A stretch of DNA of 64,000 nt from contig NZ_KB894572.1 in NCBI RefSeq assembly GCF_000374525.1, positions 248,001-312,000 on the forward strand, written 5' to 3'. The notes beneath the pieces were generated by a model. That model was given only the letters and a program-made list of their open reading frames with translations. It was not told the DNA's origin and ran no database searches. The stretch is from Amorphus coralli DSM 19760. GTDB lineage: Bacteria > Pseudomonadota > Alphaproteobacteria > Rhizobiales > Amorphaceae. Both the position numbers and the translations under genes were made by a program. Shown piece by piece: positions 48,794 to 56,517 of the stretch. Numbering within the stretch: position 1 is the first letter of the stretch; the number at the start of each line of letters is the position of its first letter.

Positions 48794-48910
48794 AAAAAAA
48801 CCGCCCCGGACGGGGCGGTGAAGGTGTCAGACTTGGAGGCGTCAAAAGCAAAGTGGCCATCACCACTCTAATCCAGCGGGCTGGATAATCCCGGTTATTC
48901 TTTATTAACC
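48794..48910 (-). ncRNA. Candidate minus-strand small RNA ending in an intrinsic terminator
   Basis: On the minus strand there are three hairpins in a row: ATCCAGC-CC-GCTGGAT, AGTGG-TGATGG-CCACT, and the terminator stem CCGCCCCG/CGGGGCGG followed by seven T (48800-48794). A CCTCC anti-Shine-Dalgarno-like stretch lies between hairpins 2 and 3. No minus-strand gene lies to the right within reach that this terminator would serve. The 5' end is a guess, placed next to the AT-rich, CtrA-box-containing segment. Confidence 0.45.
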
Positions 48911-48926
48911 TTAATGGCTGGTTAAC
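48911..48926. promoter_or_regulatory. CtrA-type binding site
   Basis: TTAA (48911-48914), TGGCTGG and TTAAC (48922-48926) match the full CtrA consensus TTAA-N7-TTAAC exactly. It lies 39 bases before the hydrolase start and at the 5' side of the candidate small RNA. Confidence 0.6.
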
Positions 48927-48964
48927 AGGGGCCGCCGCTGGCGGCGATAGAGGGAGGGATGACG

Positions 48965-49690
48965 ATGGCAACCTACGTTCTGGTGCACGGGGCCTGGCAC
49001 ACTGGCGACCACTTCGAGCCGCTCGCGGAACCGATCCGGGCTGCCGGCCACACGGTCCATACGCCGACGATCGCCGGTAACCGTCCTGGTGACGACAAGC
49101 GCACCGGTCTCGCAGAAGCGATCGGGTCCATCGTCGGATTTCTCCGAGACGAGGATCTCCGGGACGTGGTGCTTATGGGCCATTCCTATGGCGGTATGGT
49201 CATCACGGGTGTCGCAGATGCGGTGCCGGAGCGCATCCGCCGTCTGGTCTACTGGAACGCGTTCGTGCCCTATGACGGCGAGGCCCTCAACGATCTCGTT
49301 CCCCCGCACTATGTCGGCCTGTTCGACGAAATCGCGGCCGCCAGCGCGGACAATTCGGTGATGCTGCCCTATCCGATCTGGCGGGAGGCCTTCATCAACG
49401 ATGCTGGCGAGGACGAGGCGCGGGCAGCCTACGAGACGCTCAATCCGCATCCCTACGCGACGTTTACCGACAAGATCGCGCTCAAGACGAACCCGGCAGC
49501 GAATGGGCTGGCCAAGTCCTACATCAACTGCACGGAGGACACGGCCCTGCCGCACAGCCATGGCTGGCATCCGCGCCTGTCGGAGAAGCTTGGCCTGTTC
49601 AGGCTGGTCCAGACGTCGGGAAGCCACGAGCTGTGCTTCACTAATCCCGGGCTCCTGGCGGACAAGATCATGCTCGCCGGGCGCGACTGA
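48965..49690 (+). CDS. Alpha/beta-fold hydrolase
   Basis: The product is 241 residues from this start. The oxyanion region is YVLVHGAWHTGDHFEPLA, the nucleophile elbow is VLMGHSYGGMVITGVAD, and the catalytic His is in SGSHELCFTNPGLLA. It resembles small plant-esterase-like hydrolases; the substrate is unknown. Two ATGs lie six bases apart. The second (48965) has GAGGGAGGG at proper spacing, whereas the first (48959) abuts it. A CtrA-type box lies just upstream. Confidence 0.82.
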   Translation: MATYVLVHGAWHTGDHFEPLAEPIRAAGHTVHTPTIAGNRPGDDKRTGLAEAIGSIVGFLRDEDLRDVVLMGHSYGGMVITGVADAVPERIRRLVYWNAFVPYDGEALNDLVPPHYVGLFDEIAAASADNSVMLPYPIWREAFINDAGEDEARAAYETLNPHPYATFTDKIALKTNPAANGLAKSYINCTEDTALPHSHGWHPRLSEKLGLFRLVQTSGSHELCFTNPGLLADKIMLAGRD

Positions 49691-49701
49691 AGCAGGCCGG
49701 C

Positions 49702-49896
49702 TTAGCTCTTGAACAGCGAGTCCGCGGCGGCGCGTGTCGCACTCTTGGCGCGCACCACCTCGTCGACACGCCGGATCTCCGCTTCTAGTGCTGCCCTGCG
49801 TTCGGCGAGATCTTCCAGCGACTGAGCCGACAGGTCCTCGCCGACCACCAGGAGCCCGCCGATCTTCGGACGGTGTTCCTTGTCGTGGATCGCCAT
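49702..49896 (-). CDS. DUF1192 family small protein
   Basis: The product is 64 residues. VGEDLSAQSLEDLAERRAALEAEIRRVDEVVRAKSATRAAADSLFKS is the DUF1192 pattern, a short coiled-coil protein common in alphaproteobacteria. Function unknown. It is divergent from the quinone oxidoreductase gene, a linkage seen in many relatives. Confidence 0.78.
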   Translation of the reverse strand: MAIHDKEHRPKIGGLLVVGEDLSAQSLEDLAERRAALEAEIRRVDEVVRAKSATRAAADSLFKS

Positions 49897-50151
49897 GGCT
49901 CGCCCCTCCGTATCTGGTCCGTCCGGTCATGCGCCCTTCATTCTGAACGGCGCACGCAGCCCGGCAGGCTAGCGGAAAACCGGCCGTCGAGACAATCCGG
50001 CCCCCAAATGTCGTGGTCGTCGACACGAAAAGGGGCCGCCATGGGTGGCGCGGCCTGGGAAGGTCGGAGCCCGGCACGTCCCATCCGCGTTGTCACTGCC
50101 GGGCCGGAGGCTGTATGGGAAAGGCGGCATTGGGCCGCGACGGAGGCGAGC

Positions 50152-51168
50152 GTGACAGTGACTGTACCGGAGAAAATGACGGCAATCGCGATCCGCGAGC
50201 CGGGCGGTCCCGAGGTTCTGGTTCCCGAAACGATGCCGGTCGTCGCGCCGGCTGCCGGGGAGGTACTCATCGCCGTCAAGGCGGCGGGCGTGAACCGGCC
50301 GGACGTTTTCCAGCGCCAGGGCAATTACCCGCCGCCGAAGGGTGTCACGCCGATCCCCGGCCTCGAGGTTGCCGGCACCGTCGCCGCGCTCGGGCCGGAC
50401 GTGGAGGGGCTGTCCGTCGGCGATCCGGTCATGGCGCTCGTCCCTGGCGGCGGCTACGCCGAATACTGCCTGGCGGCTGCCGAGAACGTGCTGCCGGTGC
50501 CGCAGGGCCTGTCCATTGTCGAGGCCGGCGCTGTGCCGGAGACCTACTTCACCGTCTGGTCGAACGTGTTCGACCGCGGCGGGCTGAAGGCCGGCGAGAG
50601 CTTCCTGGTGCACGGCGGAACATCCGGCATCGGCACGACCGCGATCCAGCTTGCCAAGGCCTTCGGTGCTTTCGTGATCACCACGGCCGGATCCGACGAG
50701 AAGCTCGCGGCCTGTCGCGAACTCGGCGCCGATGCGGCGATCAACTACCGCACGACGGACTTCGTCTCCGTCGTCAAGGAAGTGACCGACGGCCACGGGG
50801 TCGACCTGATCCTCGACATGGTCGGCGGCAGCTATGTCGAGCGCAACTGGCAGGCTGCCGCGGTGGAGGGGCGCATCGTGCAGATCGCGGTTTTGGGCGG
50901 TTCTAGCGAGCATGTGGATTTTCGCCGCCTGATGATGAAGCGGCTGACACATACGGGGTCGACGCTGAGAGCTCGCGATGTGGCGTTCAAGGCGGATCTG
51001 GCAGCATCGCTCAAGGCCAATGTCTGGCCGCTGATGAGCGAGGGAAAGGCACGGCCAGTGATCGATTCCACCTTCCCGCTGGCCAAGGCGGCGGAAGCGC
51101 ATCGCCGGATGGAGAGCTCCGGCCACGTCGGCAAGATCGTGCTGACCATCGGCGACGCCGACGCCTGA
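50152..51168 (+). CDS. NAD(P)H-quinone oxidoreductase (PIG3-like, zinc-independent MDR)
   Basis: The product is 338 residues. MTAIAIREPGGPEVLVPETM, VKAAGVNRPDVFQRQGNYPPPKGVTPIPGLEVAGTVAALG and the cofactor-binding GESFLVHGGTSGIGTTAIQLAKAFGA are characteristic of the PIG3/QOR family. No zinc ligands are present. It would reduce quinones using NADPH. The start is GTG with GGAGG six bases upstream; the ATG at 50176 is an alternative. The longer upstream reading is not homologous. Confidence 0.87.
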   Translation: MTVTVPEKMTAIAIREPGGPEVLVPETMPVVAPAAGEVLIAVKAAGVNRPDVFQRQGNYPPPKGVTPIPGLEVAGTVAALGPDVEGLSVGDPVMALVPGGGYAEYCLAAAENVLPVPQGLSIVEAGAVPETYFTVWSNVFDRGGLKAGESFLVHGGTSGIGTTAIQLAKAFGAFVITTAGSDEKLAACRELGADAAINYRTTDFVSVVKEVTDGHGVDLILDMVGGSYVERNWQAAAVEGRIVQIAVLGGSSEHVDFRRLMMKRLTHTGSTLRARDVAFKADLAASLKANVWPLMSEGKARPVIDSTFPLAKAAEAHRRMESSGHVGKIVLTIGDADA

Positions 51169-51201
51169 GGTCAGGCTCTCTCGGAGGTAGGCGCGCGACG
51201 A

Positions 51202-51366
51202 TCAGTCGGCGTCGTGAGGGCCCGGCTTGCGCTTCGGCTCCGTGATCGCCGGCGGATCGCTGGCGGGGAAAGTCTCCTCCAGCGATTCGTCGAGCACGTC
51301 CTCCTGATGCTTGCGTTCCGCGGCCTTGTCGCCCGTCCCGGGATTGCTGGTCTTGGGTGTGCTCAT
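51202..51366 (-). CDS. Conserved 54-residue hydrophilic protein
   Basis: The protein reads MSTPKTSNPGTGDKAAERK, then HQEDVLDESLEETFPASDPPAITEP and a short basic tail. The LDESLEETFPASDPP-type motif occurs in a widespread family of tiny bacterial proteins of unknown role. AGAGG lies about seven bases before the ATG. Codon use is like neighbouring genes. It lies between the quinone oxidoreductase and trcR genes on the opposite strand. Confidence 0.7.
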   Translation of the reverse strand: MSTPKTSNPGTGDKAAERKHQEDVLDESLEETFPASDPPAITEPKRKPGPHDAD

Positions 51367-51495
51367 GGTCTGACCTCTGTTGCCGCCGATTTCCGGGGCG
51401 GTCCCGCCGAAATTGACTTCCCTTCAGATCGGTGTCGCGCCCTGCCACCGCAATCCCGATCTCGACCGGGCGATGGCCGGGCGCGCGCGCAACGT

Positions 51496-51524
51496 TTGCG
51501 TTGAGCCGGCTTGCGGTCTATATC
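51496..51524 (+). promoter_or_regulatory. Probable housekeeping promoter of trcR
   Basis: TTGCGT (51496-51501), a 17-base spacer and TATATC (51519-51524) resemble a sigma-70 promoter, 84 bases before the trcR start. Confidence 0.45.
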
Positions 51525-51607
51525 TCGCTCTTCATTCCCCTACATTCATTTGGAAGAGAGAGGGGCTTTCGCGGCGCAACCCGTGGGAGCAAACAGGAGG
51601 ATTTTAC

Positions 51608-52330
51608 ATGGCGATCGGGCAAAACGCTCCGCTCATGCCCAAGGCGACCGCGGTCTGGCTGGTCGACAACACGTCGCTGTCCTTCGAGCAGATTGCCGTC
51701 TTCTGCAAGCTGCACCCGCTCGAGGTGAAGGCGATCGCCGACGGCGATTCGGCTCAGGGCATCAAGGGTCTCGACCCGGTCCTCACCGGCCAGCTTACCC
51801 GCGACGAGATCGATGCCGGCGAGAAGGATGCCGCCCATCGCCTGAAGCTCTCCGTCTCCAAGGTCCGTGTTCCGGAAGCCAAGCGGAAGGGGCCGCGCTA
51901 CACGCCGGTCTCCAAGCGCCAGGATCGGCCGAACGCCATCCTCTGGCTGCTGCGCAACCATCCGGAACTCAAGGACGCCCAGATCATCCGGCTGGTCGGC
52001 ACCACCAAGACCACCATCCAGGCGATCCGCGAGCGCACCCACTGGAACGCACCGAACCTGCAGCCGGCCGATCCGGTGACGCTGGGTCTGTGCACCCAGA
52101 TCGAACTCGATCTGGAAGTGGAGAAGGCTGCCGCCGAAGCGGGGCCCGTTGCGGCCAGCGACCAGCAGGAGCCGGCGACGCTGCTCTCCGTCGAGGAGGC
52201 GCTCTCGCCGTCCACTCCGGAGCCGGAAGACGACAACGCGAACGTCGATCCGGACGCGGTGTTCTCCGGTCTCAAGGCCTGGCGCAAGGGTGAGAGCAAC
52301 GAGGACGACGAGGACGAGGCGAGCTCGTAG
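51608..52330 (+). CDS. trcR: Cell-cycle transcriptional regulator TrcR (DUF1013)
   Basis: The product is 240 residues. LMPKATAVWLVDNTSLSFEQIAVFCKLHPLEVKAIADGD and PNAILWLLRNHPELKDAQIIRLVGTTKTTIQAIRERTHWN are two helix-turn-helix-like blocks of DUF1013. The C-terminal 70 residues are acidic and probably disordered. The family is restricted to alphaproteobacteria. The name TrcR is from family annotation, and its cell-cycle role is not shown by this sequence. AGGAGG lies eight bases before the ATG. Confidence 0.85.
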   Translation: MAIGQNAPLMPKATAVWLVDNTSLSFEQIAVFCKLHPLEVKAIADGDSAQGIKGLDPVLTGQLTRDEIDAGEKDAAHRLKLSVSKVRVPEAKRKGPRYTPVSKRQDRPNAILWLLRNHPELKDAQIIRLVGTTKTTIQAIRERTHWNAPNLQPADPVTLGLCTQIELDLEVEKAAAEAGPVAASDQQEPATLLSVEEALSPSTPEPEDDNANVDPDAVFSGLKAWRKGESNEDDEDEASS

Positions 52331-52378
52331 AGCAATCCCAGGAAAAGTGGGTCCCGGTTTTCCGTCCTGCTTTCGTCC
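52330..52378. repeat. Fragment resembling a rhizobial intergenic repeat
   Basis: The block begins GAGCAATCCCAGGAAAAGTG and continues through GGTTTTCCGTCC. This resembles the abundant palindromic intergenic element of Rhizobium/Mesorhizobium relatives (GAGCA..CCAGGAAAAGTG..CGGTTTTCCGTCC). The right arm is missing, so it looks like a partial copy. This is from memory of the motif. Confidence 0.45.
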
Positions 52379-52396
52379 AGATACCCTTACGAAAAA

Positions 52397-52423
52397 GGCC
52401 CGCGGTCTCCGCGGGCCTTTTTT
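52397..52423. terminator. Intrinsic terminator between trcR and prs
   Basis: GGCCCGCG (52397-52404) pairs with CGCGGGCC (52410-52417), followed by TTTTTT. A five-A run precedes it, so it may act in both directions for the convergent genes. Confidence 0.85.
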
Positions 52424-52449
52424 GTGGCGTTCGCCGGTGTCGAGGGGGA

Positions 52450-53382
52450 CTAGTCGAAGAGGCTGGAGACCGATTCCTCCAGCGCGGTCCGGCTGATGGC
52501 CTCGCCGATCAGCGGAGCGATGGAGACGGCGCGGATGTTGCCGGCGGCGAGGACCGCCTCGGTCGGCTCGATGGAATCGCTGATCACCAGCTCTTTCAGC
52601 TTCGACCCGGCGATGCGCGCCACCGCGCCGCCCGACAGGACGCCATGGGTGATGTAGGCGGCGACGCTGGTCGCGCCCTGGGCCAGCAACGCCTCAGCGG
52701 CATTGCACAGCGTTCCACCGGAATCGACGATGTCGTCGACGAGAATGCAGTCCCGTCCCTCCGGCGAGCCGATGACGTTCATCACTTCCGATTCGCCGGG
52801 ACGCTCGCGGCGCTTGTCGACGATGGCCAGCGGCGCGTCGATGCGTTTGGCGAGGGCACGTGCGCGCACCACGCCGCCCACGTCAGGCGACACCACCATG
52901 ATGTTGCCGAGCTCGTAGCGCTCCTTGATGTCCCGGGTCATGACGGGAGCGGCGAACAAATTGTCGGTGGGGATGTCGAAGAAGCCCTGGATCTGCCCGG
53001 CGTGCAGGTCGAGGGTCAGCACGCGGTCGGCGCCGGCGCGGACAATCAGGTTGGCGACCAGCTTGGCAGAGATCGGCGTGCGCGGACCGGCTTTGCGGTC
53101 CTGGCGGGCGTAACCGTAATAGGGCAGAACCGCGGTAATCCGTTTGGCCGATGCGCGCCGCAGCGCGTCGATCAGGATCAGGAGTTCCATCAGGTGGTCG
53201 TTGGCGGGATAGCTCGTCGACTGGATGACGAACACGTCCTCGCCACGGACATTTTCCTGGATCTCGACGAACACTTCCTGGTCGGCGAAGCGCCGCACCA
53301 GGCTCTTCGTCAGGGGAACCTCGAGATAGGCGCCTATCTGCTCGGCGAGCGAGCGGTTCGAGTTCCCCGTCACGAGCTTCAT
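52450..53382 (-). CDS. prs: Ribose-phosphate pyrophosphokinase (PRPP synthetase)
   Basis: The product is 310 residues, standard length. It makes PRPP from ribose 5-phosphate and [27 protein letters not shown] is the N-terminus; [26 protein letters not shown] carries the ATP site. The flexible loop is [15 protein letters not shown], and the PRPP-binding motif is [22 protein letters not shown]. It converges on trcR with a terminator between. Confidence 0.97.
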   Translation of the reverse strand: MKLVTGNSNRSLAEQIGAYLEVPLTKSLVRRFADQEVFVEIQENVRGEDVFVIQSTSYPANDHLMELLILIDALRRASAKRITAVLPYYGYARQDRKAGPRTPISAKLVANLIVRAGADRVLTLDLHAGQIQGFFDIPTDNLFAAPVMTRDIKERYELGNIMVVSPDVGGVVRARALAKRIDAPLAIVDKRRERPGESEVMNVIGSPEGRDCILVDDIVDSGGTLCNAAEALLAQGATSVAAYITHGVLSGGAVARIAGSKLKELVISDSIEPTEAVLAAGNIRAVSIAPLIGEAISRTALEESVSSLFD

Positions 53383-53602
53383 GATGTGCTGCCTCGTTGC
53401 CCCATGCTGCGGTCGAATGGTCCGCGGGGTGGGTGTCCTCAGGAATCCGGCCCGCCGATGGGAGGATTAACTAGCAACCGGGCTTGCGGGCGGCAACACG
53501 CGCCGCGTCGTGGCAGCGCATTCCGCATGTGTGGCGCATGAGGTGCGCCCCGTTTGCAACACGCGTGCCGGTCGAAGGCCGGAAATCCACTGCCAGTGGC
53601 CG

Positions 53603-54136
53603 TCAGCGCCCGCCGCCCATCAACCAGGCGTCGAGCTGGAATATGACGTCGGTGGCCACGAGGCTCAGCTGTGCCGTGCCGACCCCTGACCAGGGGTCAC
53701 CGGCATAGACGCCGGCCTGGCGCTCGCCGGTGATGCGGTGCAGCCGTTTGCCGCTCGCATCGAACACATCGAACACGTAGACGATGTTGGCGGCGTTGTC
53801 GGACGAGATGGCGGAGAGGAAGCCCTTGACCCGGTAGGTCGCGGGGGAACCCAGCCGCTTGACCAGCGTAATCTTCCTGACTTCTGCCGCTGCCGCAATC
53901 TCCCCGGCAAGCTCATCAGCGATGTTGCCGGGGATACCGGTGAAGGGTTCGAACGCAACGGTCACCTCATCCTTGGGGATGGGCTCAGCCGTCGTCTCGT
54001 CCGCTCCCGGCAGGTTGACCACGCCGGACAGGCGCGACGGGCCTCCGCAGGCCGCAAGCGTCAGACCCGCAACGGCGACGGCGATCATCAGTATCAGCCG
54101 GTGGCCGCTCGAACGGGCGCGCGCGGGATCTGCCAT
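53603..54136 (-). CDS. Lipoprotein of unknown function
   Basis: The product is 177 residues. The signal ends in a lipobox (VAVAGLTLAACGG, Cys at about residue 30). The mature part contains EVTVAFEPFTGIPGNIADELAGEIAAAAEVRKITLVKRLGSPATYRVKGFLSAISSDNAANIVYVFDVFDASGKRLHRITGE. This resembles a small domain in rhizobial lipoproteins, with no role known to me. AAGGAG lies nine bases before the ATG. It is downstream of the M24-fold gene on the same strand, with a repeat element between. Confidence 0.75.
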   Translation of the reverse strand: MADPARARSSGHRLILMIAVAVAGLTLAACGGPSRLSGVVNLPGADETTAEPIPKDEVTVAFEPFTGIPGNIADELAGEIAAAAEVRKITLVKRLGSPATYRVKGFLSAISSDNAANIVYVFDVFDASGKRLHRITGERQAGVYAGDPWSGVGTAQLSLVATDVIFQLDAWLMGGGR

Positions 54137-54191
54137 AGCCTGGGGCTCCTTTGTCCTGGTCGGGTTCCCGCCCGATCTCTAGAGCCTTTTG

Positions 54192-54215
54192 CGATCGGGT
54201 GGAAACACCCGATCG
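54192..54215. repeat. 10-bp perfect inverted repeat with GAAA loop
   Basis: CGATCGGGTG (54192-54201), GAAA and CACCCGATCG (54206-54215) form a perfect hairpin. It is preceded by CTCTAGAGCCTTTTG, as in a class of rhizobial intergenic palindromes (from memory). There is no T run, so it is not a terminator. Confidence 0.55.
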
Positions 54216-54352
54216 ACAGGAAATGGCCCTGAAGACTGTTTTGGTGAGCGATTTCTTGCCTGGTCGCAGCACCATCGGCCGGATGGAAGGCGAGGGGCGG
54301 GCGGTGCGCGAAGGGATTGGCGCGCAGCGCCGATGTCCCGTGGCACGGCGGG

Positions 54353-55507
54353 TCAGGTCACCTCCACGAGGCTGACGGGCACCTTCGAGAGCGGTTCCGG
54401 CGCATCGTCGGTGGTGATGTAGCTCCGCCCCAGTGTCATCGCCGTCCCGGTGGTATCGTCCATCAGAATCATGTGGGCGAACAGCACCATGTTCGGCCGG
54501 ATCGCGGTCTTGTTGCCGCGGTAGAACATGGGCGGATCCATCCAGGAGGGCGCGTAGCGTGCCCCCAGAGAATAGCCGCAGGCATTCATGCGGGCGGGCT
54601 GCAGGCCGGCGCCGTCGACCACCCTGGCATGGGCATCGAATACATCGGAGAAGGTGCTGCCGGGCTGCATGGCGCCTTCCACGCGCGACAGCGCCGACGA
54701 GGCCACGTCGAACAGCTCGCGATGGCGATCGGTGGCGGGACCGATGGTGAGGGTGGCCATCATGGCGGCGTGGTAGTGCCGGTACGCACCGGCGAACTCC
54801 AGCGTGAGCTGGTCCTGCTCCGACAGCGTCCGGCGTCCCGACTTGTAGCGGCACAGGAGGGCGTCTTCGCCGGAACCGATGATGAAGCTGTTGCCGGGAT
54901 AGTCGCCGCCGCCTTCGAACACCGCACCCTGCATGGCGGCAAGGATGCGGCCCTCGTCGGCGCCGGGGCGGATCTCCGCCATGCCGGCCTCCCAGGCCGC
55001 ATCGGCGAGCGAGGCGGCCTTGCGCACGCAGGCGATTTCCGCGGGACTCTTTACCGCCCGGAGCGTCGGCACCAGGTCGGAGACGTCGGCTGCGGCCGCG
55101 AACGACTGCAGCGCCTCGTCCAGCGCCTTGCCATGGGCCGCAGTCAGGCCGTGGGTGTTGGTCTCCACGCCAAGCTTGGCGCCCAGCAGATCCAGGTCGA
55201 ACAGCAGGTCCTTGAGGCGCTTGGTGCGGTTTCCGCCGGCCTCGTCCGACCAGACCCGGATGTCCTCGATCAGCGACGTGTGCCGCGCCTGGCGCATGTC
55301 CGGCAGCCGGGTCAGCAGCACGAAGCGCCCGTCCTTCATCAGGATCAGGCACTGGAAGAAGCAGTAGCCGAACGTGTCGTATCCGGTCAGCCAGTAGTGG
55401 CTTTCCGGCGCGAACAGAAGCAGCGCGTCGAGATCGCGGGCTTTCATCTCGGCAAGGACGGCGTCCCTGCGTCGGTCATACTCCTCGCGGTCGAAGGCCA
55501 GCGCCAT
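54353..55507 (-). CDS. M24-fold hydrolase without metal ligands (ectoine hydrolase DoeA/creatinase-like)
   Basis: The product is 384 residues. The N-terminal domain (about 1-150) is creatinase-like (DLDALLLFAPESHYWLTGYDTFGY). The C-terminal part has the pita-bread fold of M24 peptidases. The five metal ligands are absent: where an Asp pair is expected it reads LTLEFAGAYRHYHAAMMATL, the ligand His region reads MNACGYSLGARYAPSWMDPPMFYRGN, and the Glu regions read VLFAHMILMDD and AMTLGRSY. These replacements are those of the non-metallo creatinase/DoeA branch. Ectoine hydrolase is possible, but no doeB-like gene is adjacent. It lies 36 bases after pgeF. Confidence 0.8.
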   Translation of the reverse strand: MALAFDREEYDRRRDAVLAEMKARDLDALLLFAPESHYWLTGYDTFGYCFFQCLILMKDGRFVLLTRLPDMRQARHTSLIEDIRVWSDEAGGNRTKRLKDLLFDLDLLGAKLGVETNTHGLTAAHGKALDEALQSFAAAADVSDLVPTLRAVKSPAEIACVRKAASLADAAWEAGMAEIRPGADEGRILAAMQGAVFEGGGDYPGNSFIIGSGEDALLCRYKSGRRTLSEQDQLTLEFAGAYRHYHAAMMATLTIGPATDRHRELFDVASSALSRVEGAMQPGSTFSDVFDAHARVVDGAGLQPARMNACGYSLGARYAPSWMDPPMFYRGNKTAIRPNMVLFAHMILMDDTTGTAMTLGRSYITTDDAPEPLSKVPVSLVEVT

Positions 55508-55543
55508 GGGGTGTGTCCATTTCTGTTGCGGAAAGGGCGGGGC

Positions 55544-56314
55544 TCAGCGCGGAACGATCGCGATGGCCGAGATCAGCCGGCCGTAGTCCGGCTCGTTTCG
55601 GTGCTGCGACCGCCGGTACGAGTAGAAGCGATCCGGCTCCGAATAGGTGCAGGCGTCGAGGCGGCCGACAGTTCCGATGCCGGCGGCCCTCAGGCGATCC
55701 TCAATGTACCGGGGAAGATCGAACATTGCATGCCCGGGACGTGCTGCAGGTGCGAAGTAGCGTTCGTTGGCCAGGTCTTCGTCGAGAAGCTGCTGAATGA
55801 AGTCGGGGCCAACCTCGTAGGATGCCTGCGAAATGGTGGGGCCGAGCGAGGCGACGGTGGCAGCGCGCCGGGCACCCAGCGCCTCCATCGCCCAGATCGT
55901 CGATTCCAGCACGCCGCCAACGGCGCCGCGCCAGCCGGCGTGGGCCGCGGCGACAACCTGTGCACCCGGATCGGCGAACAGGACGGGACCGCAGTCGGCG
56001 GTCGCGACGCCGACGGCCACGCCGGGCGTCGCGGTGACCACCGCGTCACCGCGAGGGCGCTCGCCGTCCGGCCATGGGCCGTCCACGGTTAGTGCCGTCG
56101 GCGAATGGATCTGGTATGGCGTCACGAGCCTGTCGGCGGCCACGCCAAGCCGATCAGCGACCCGTTTGCGGTTCTCGGCGACGGCAGTCTGCTCGTCCTT
56201 CGAGCCGAAGCCGACATTCAGGCTCGCATAGATGCCGTCGGATACGCCACCTTCGCGGGTGAAGAACCCGTGGCGGATGTCGTCGAACCCGGCGAGCTCC
56301 CGCGCGGTGATCAT
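55544..56314 (-). CDS. pgeF: Peptidoglycan editing factor PgeF (YfiH/LACC1 family)
   Basis: The product is 256 residues. Zinc/active-site motifs include VTPYQIHSPTALTVD, GVATADCGPVLFADPGAQVVAAAHAGWRGAVGGVLE and VGRLDACTYSEPDRFYSYRR. The family removes wrongly incorporated residues from peptidoglycan precursors or acts as a purine-nucleoside enzyme. The start was moved to the ATG with GAGGAAG eight bases upstream; an ATG eight codons earlier has no clear site. It sits downstream of lgt-midA, a conserved order. Confidence 0.9.
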   Translation of the reverse strand: MITARELAGFDDIRHGFFTREGGVSDGIYASLNVGFGSKDEQTAVAENRKRVADRLGVAADRLVTPYQIHSPTALTVDGPWPDGERPRGDAVVTATPGVAVGVATADCGPVLFADPGAQVVAAAHAGWRGAVGGVLESTIWAMEALGARRAATVASLGPTISQASYEVGPDFIQQLLDEDLANERYFAPAARPGHAMFDLPRYIEDRLRAAGIGTVGRLDACTYSEPDRFYSYRRSQHRNEPDYGRLISAIAIVPR

Positions 56315-56517
56315 CCCAGTCTTCCTCACCCGGTCCATCGGTCTGGCGGCCTGGCTCTGATTCGGGCCAGGCCGGTTCGCGGAAGGCGCACTCGTGGCGC
56401 CGACAGCCGGGATTTTGGCGGCCCTGCCGTCGCGCTGTTCGATGATGCGCCTGTCCGAATGCCGACTATCCCCGCATTTTCGCCTCCGCGTAAAGAGAGC
56501 GGATGCGTAAGCAGGTG

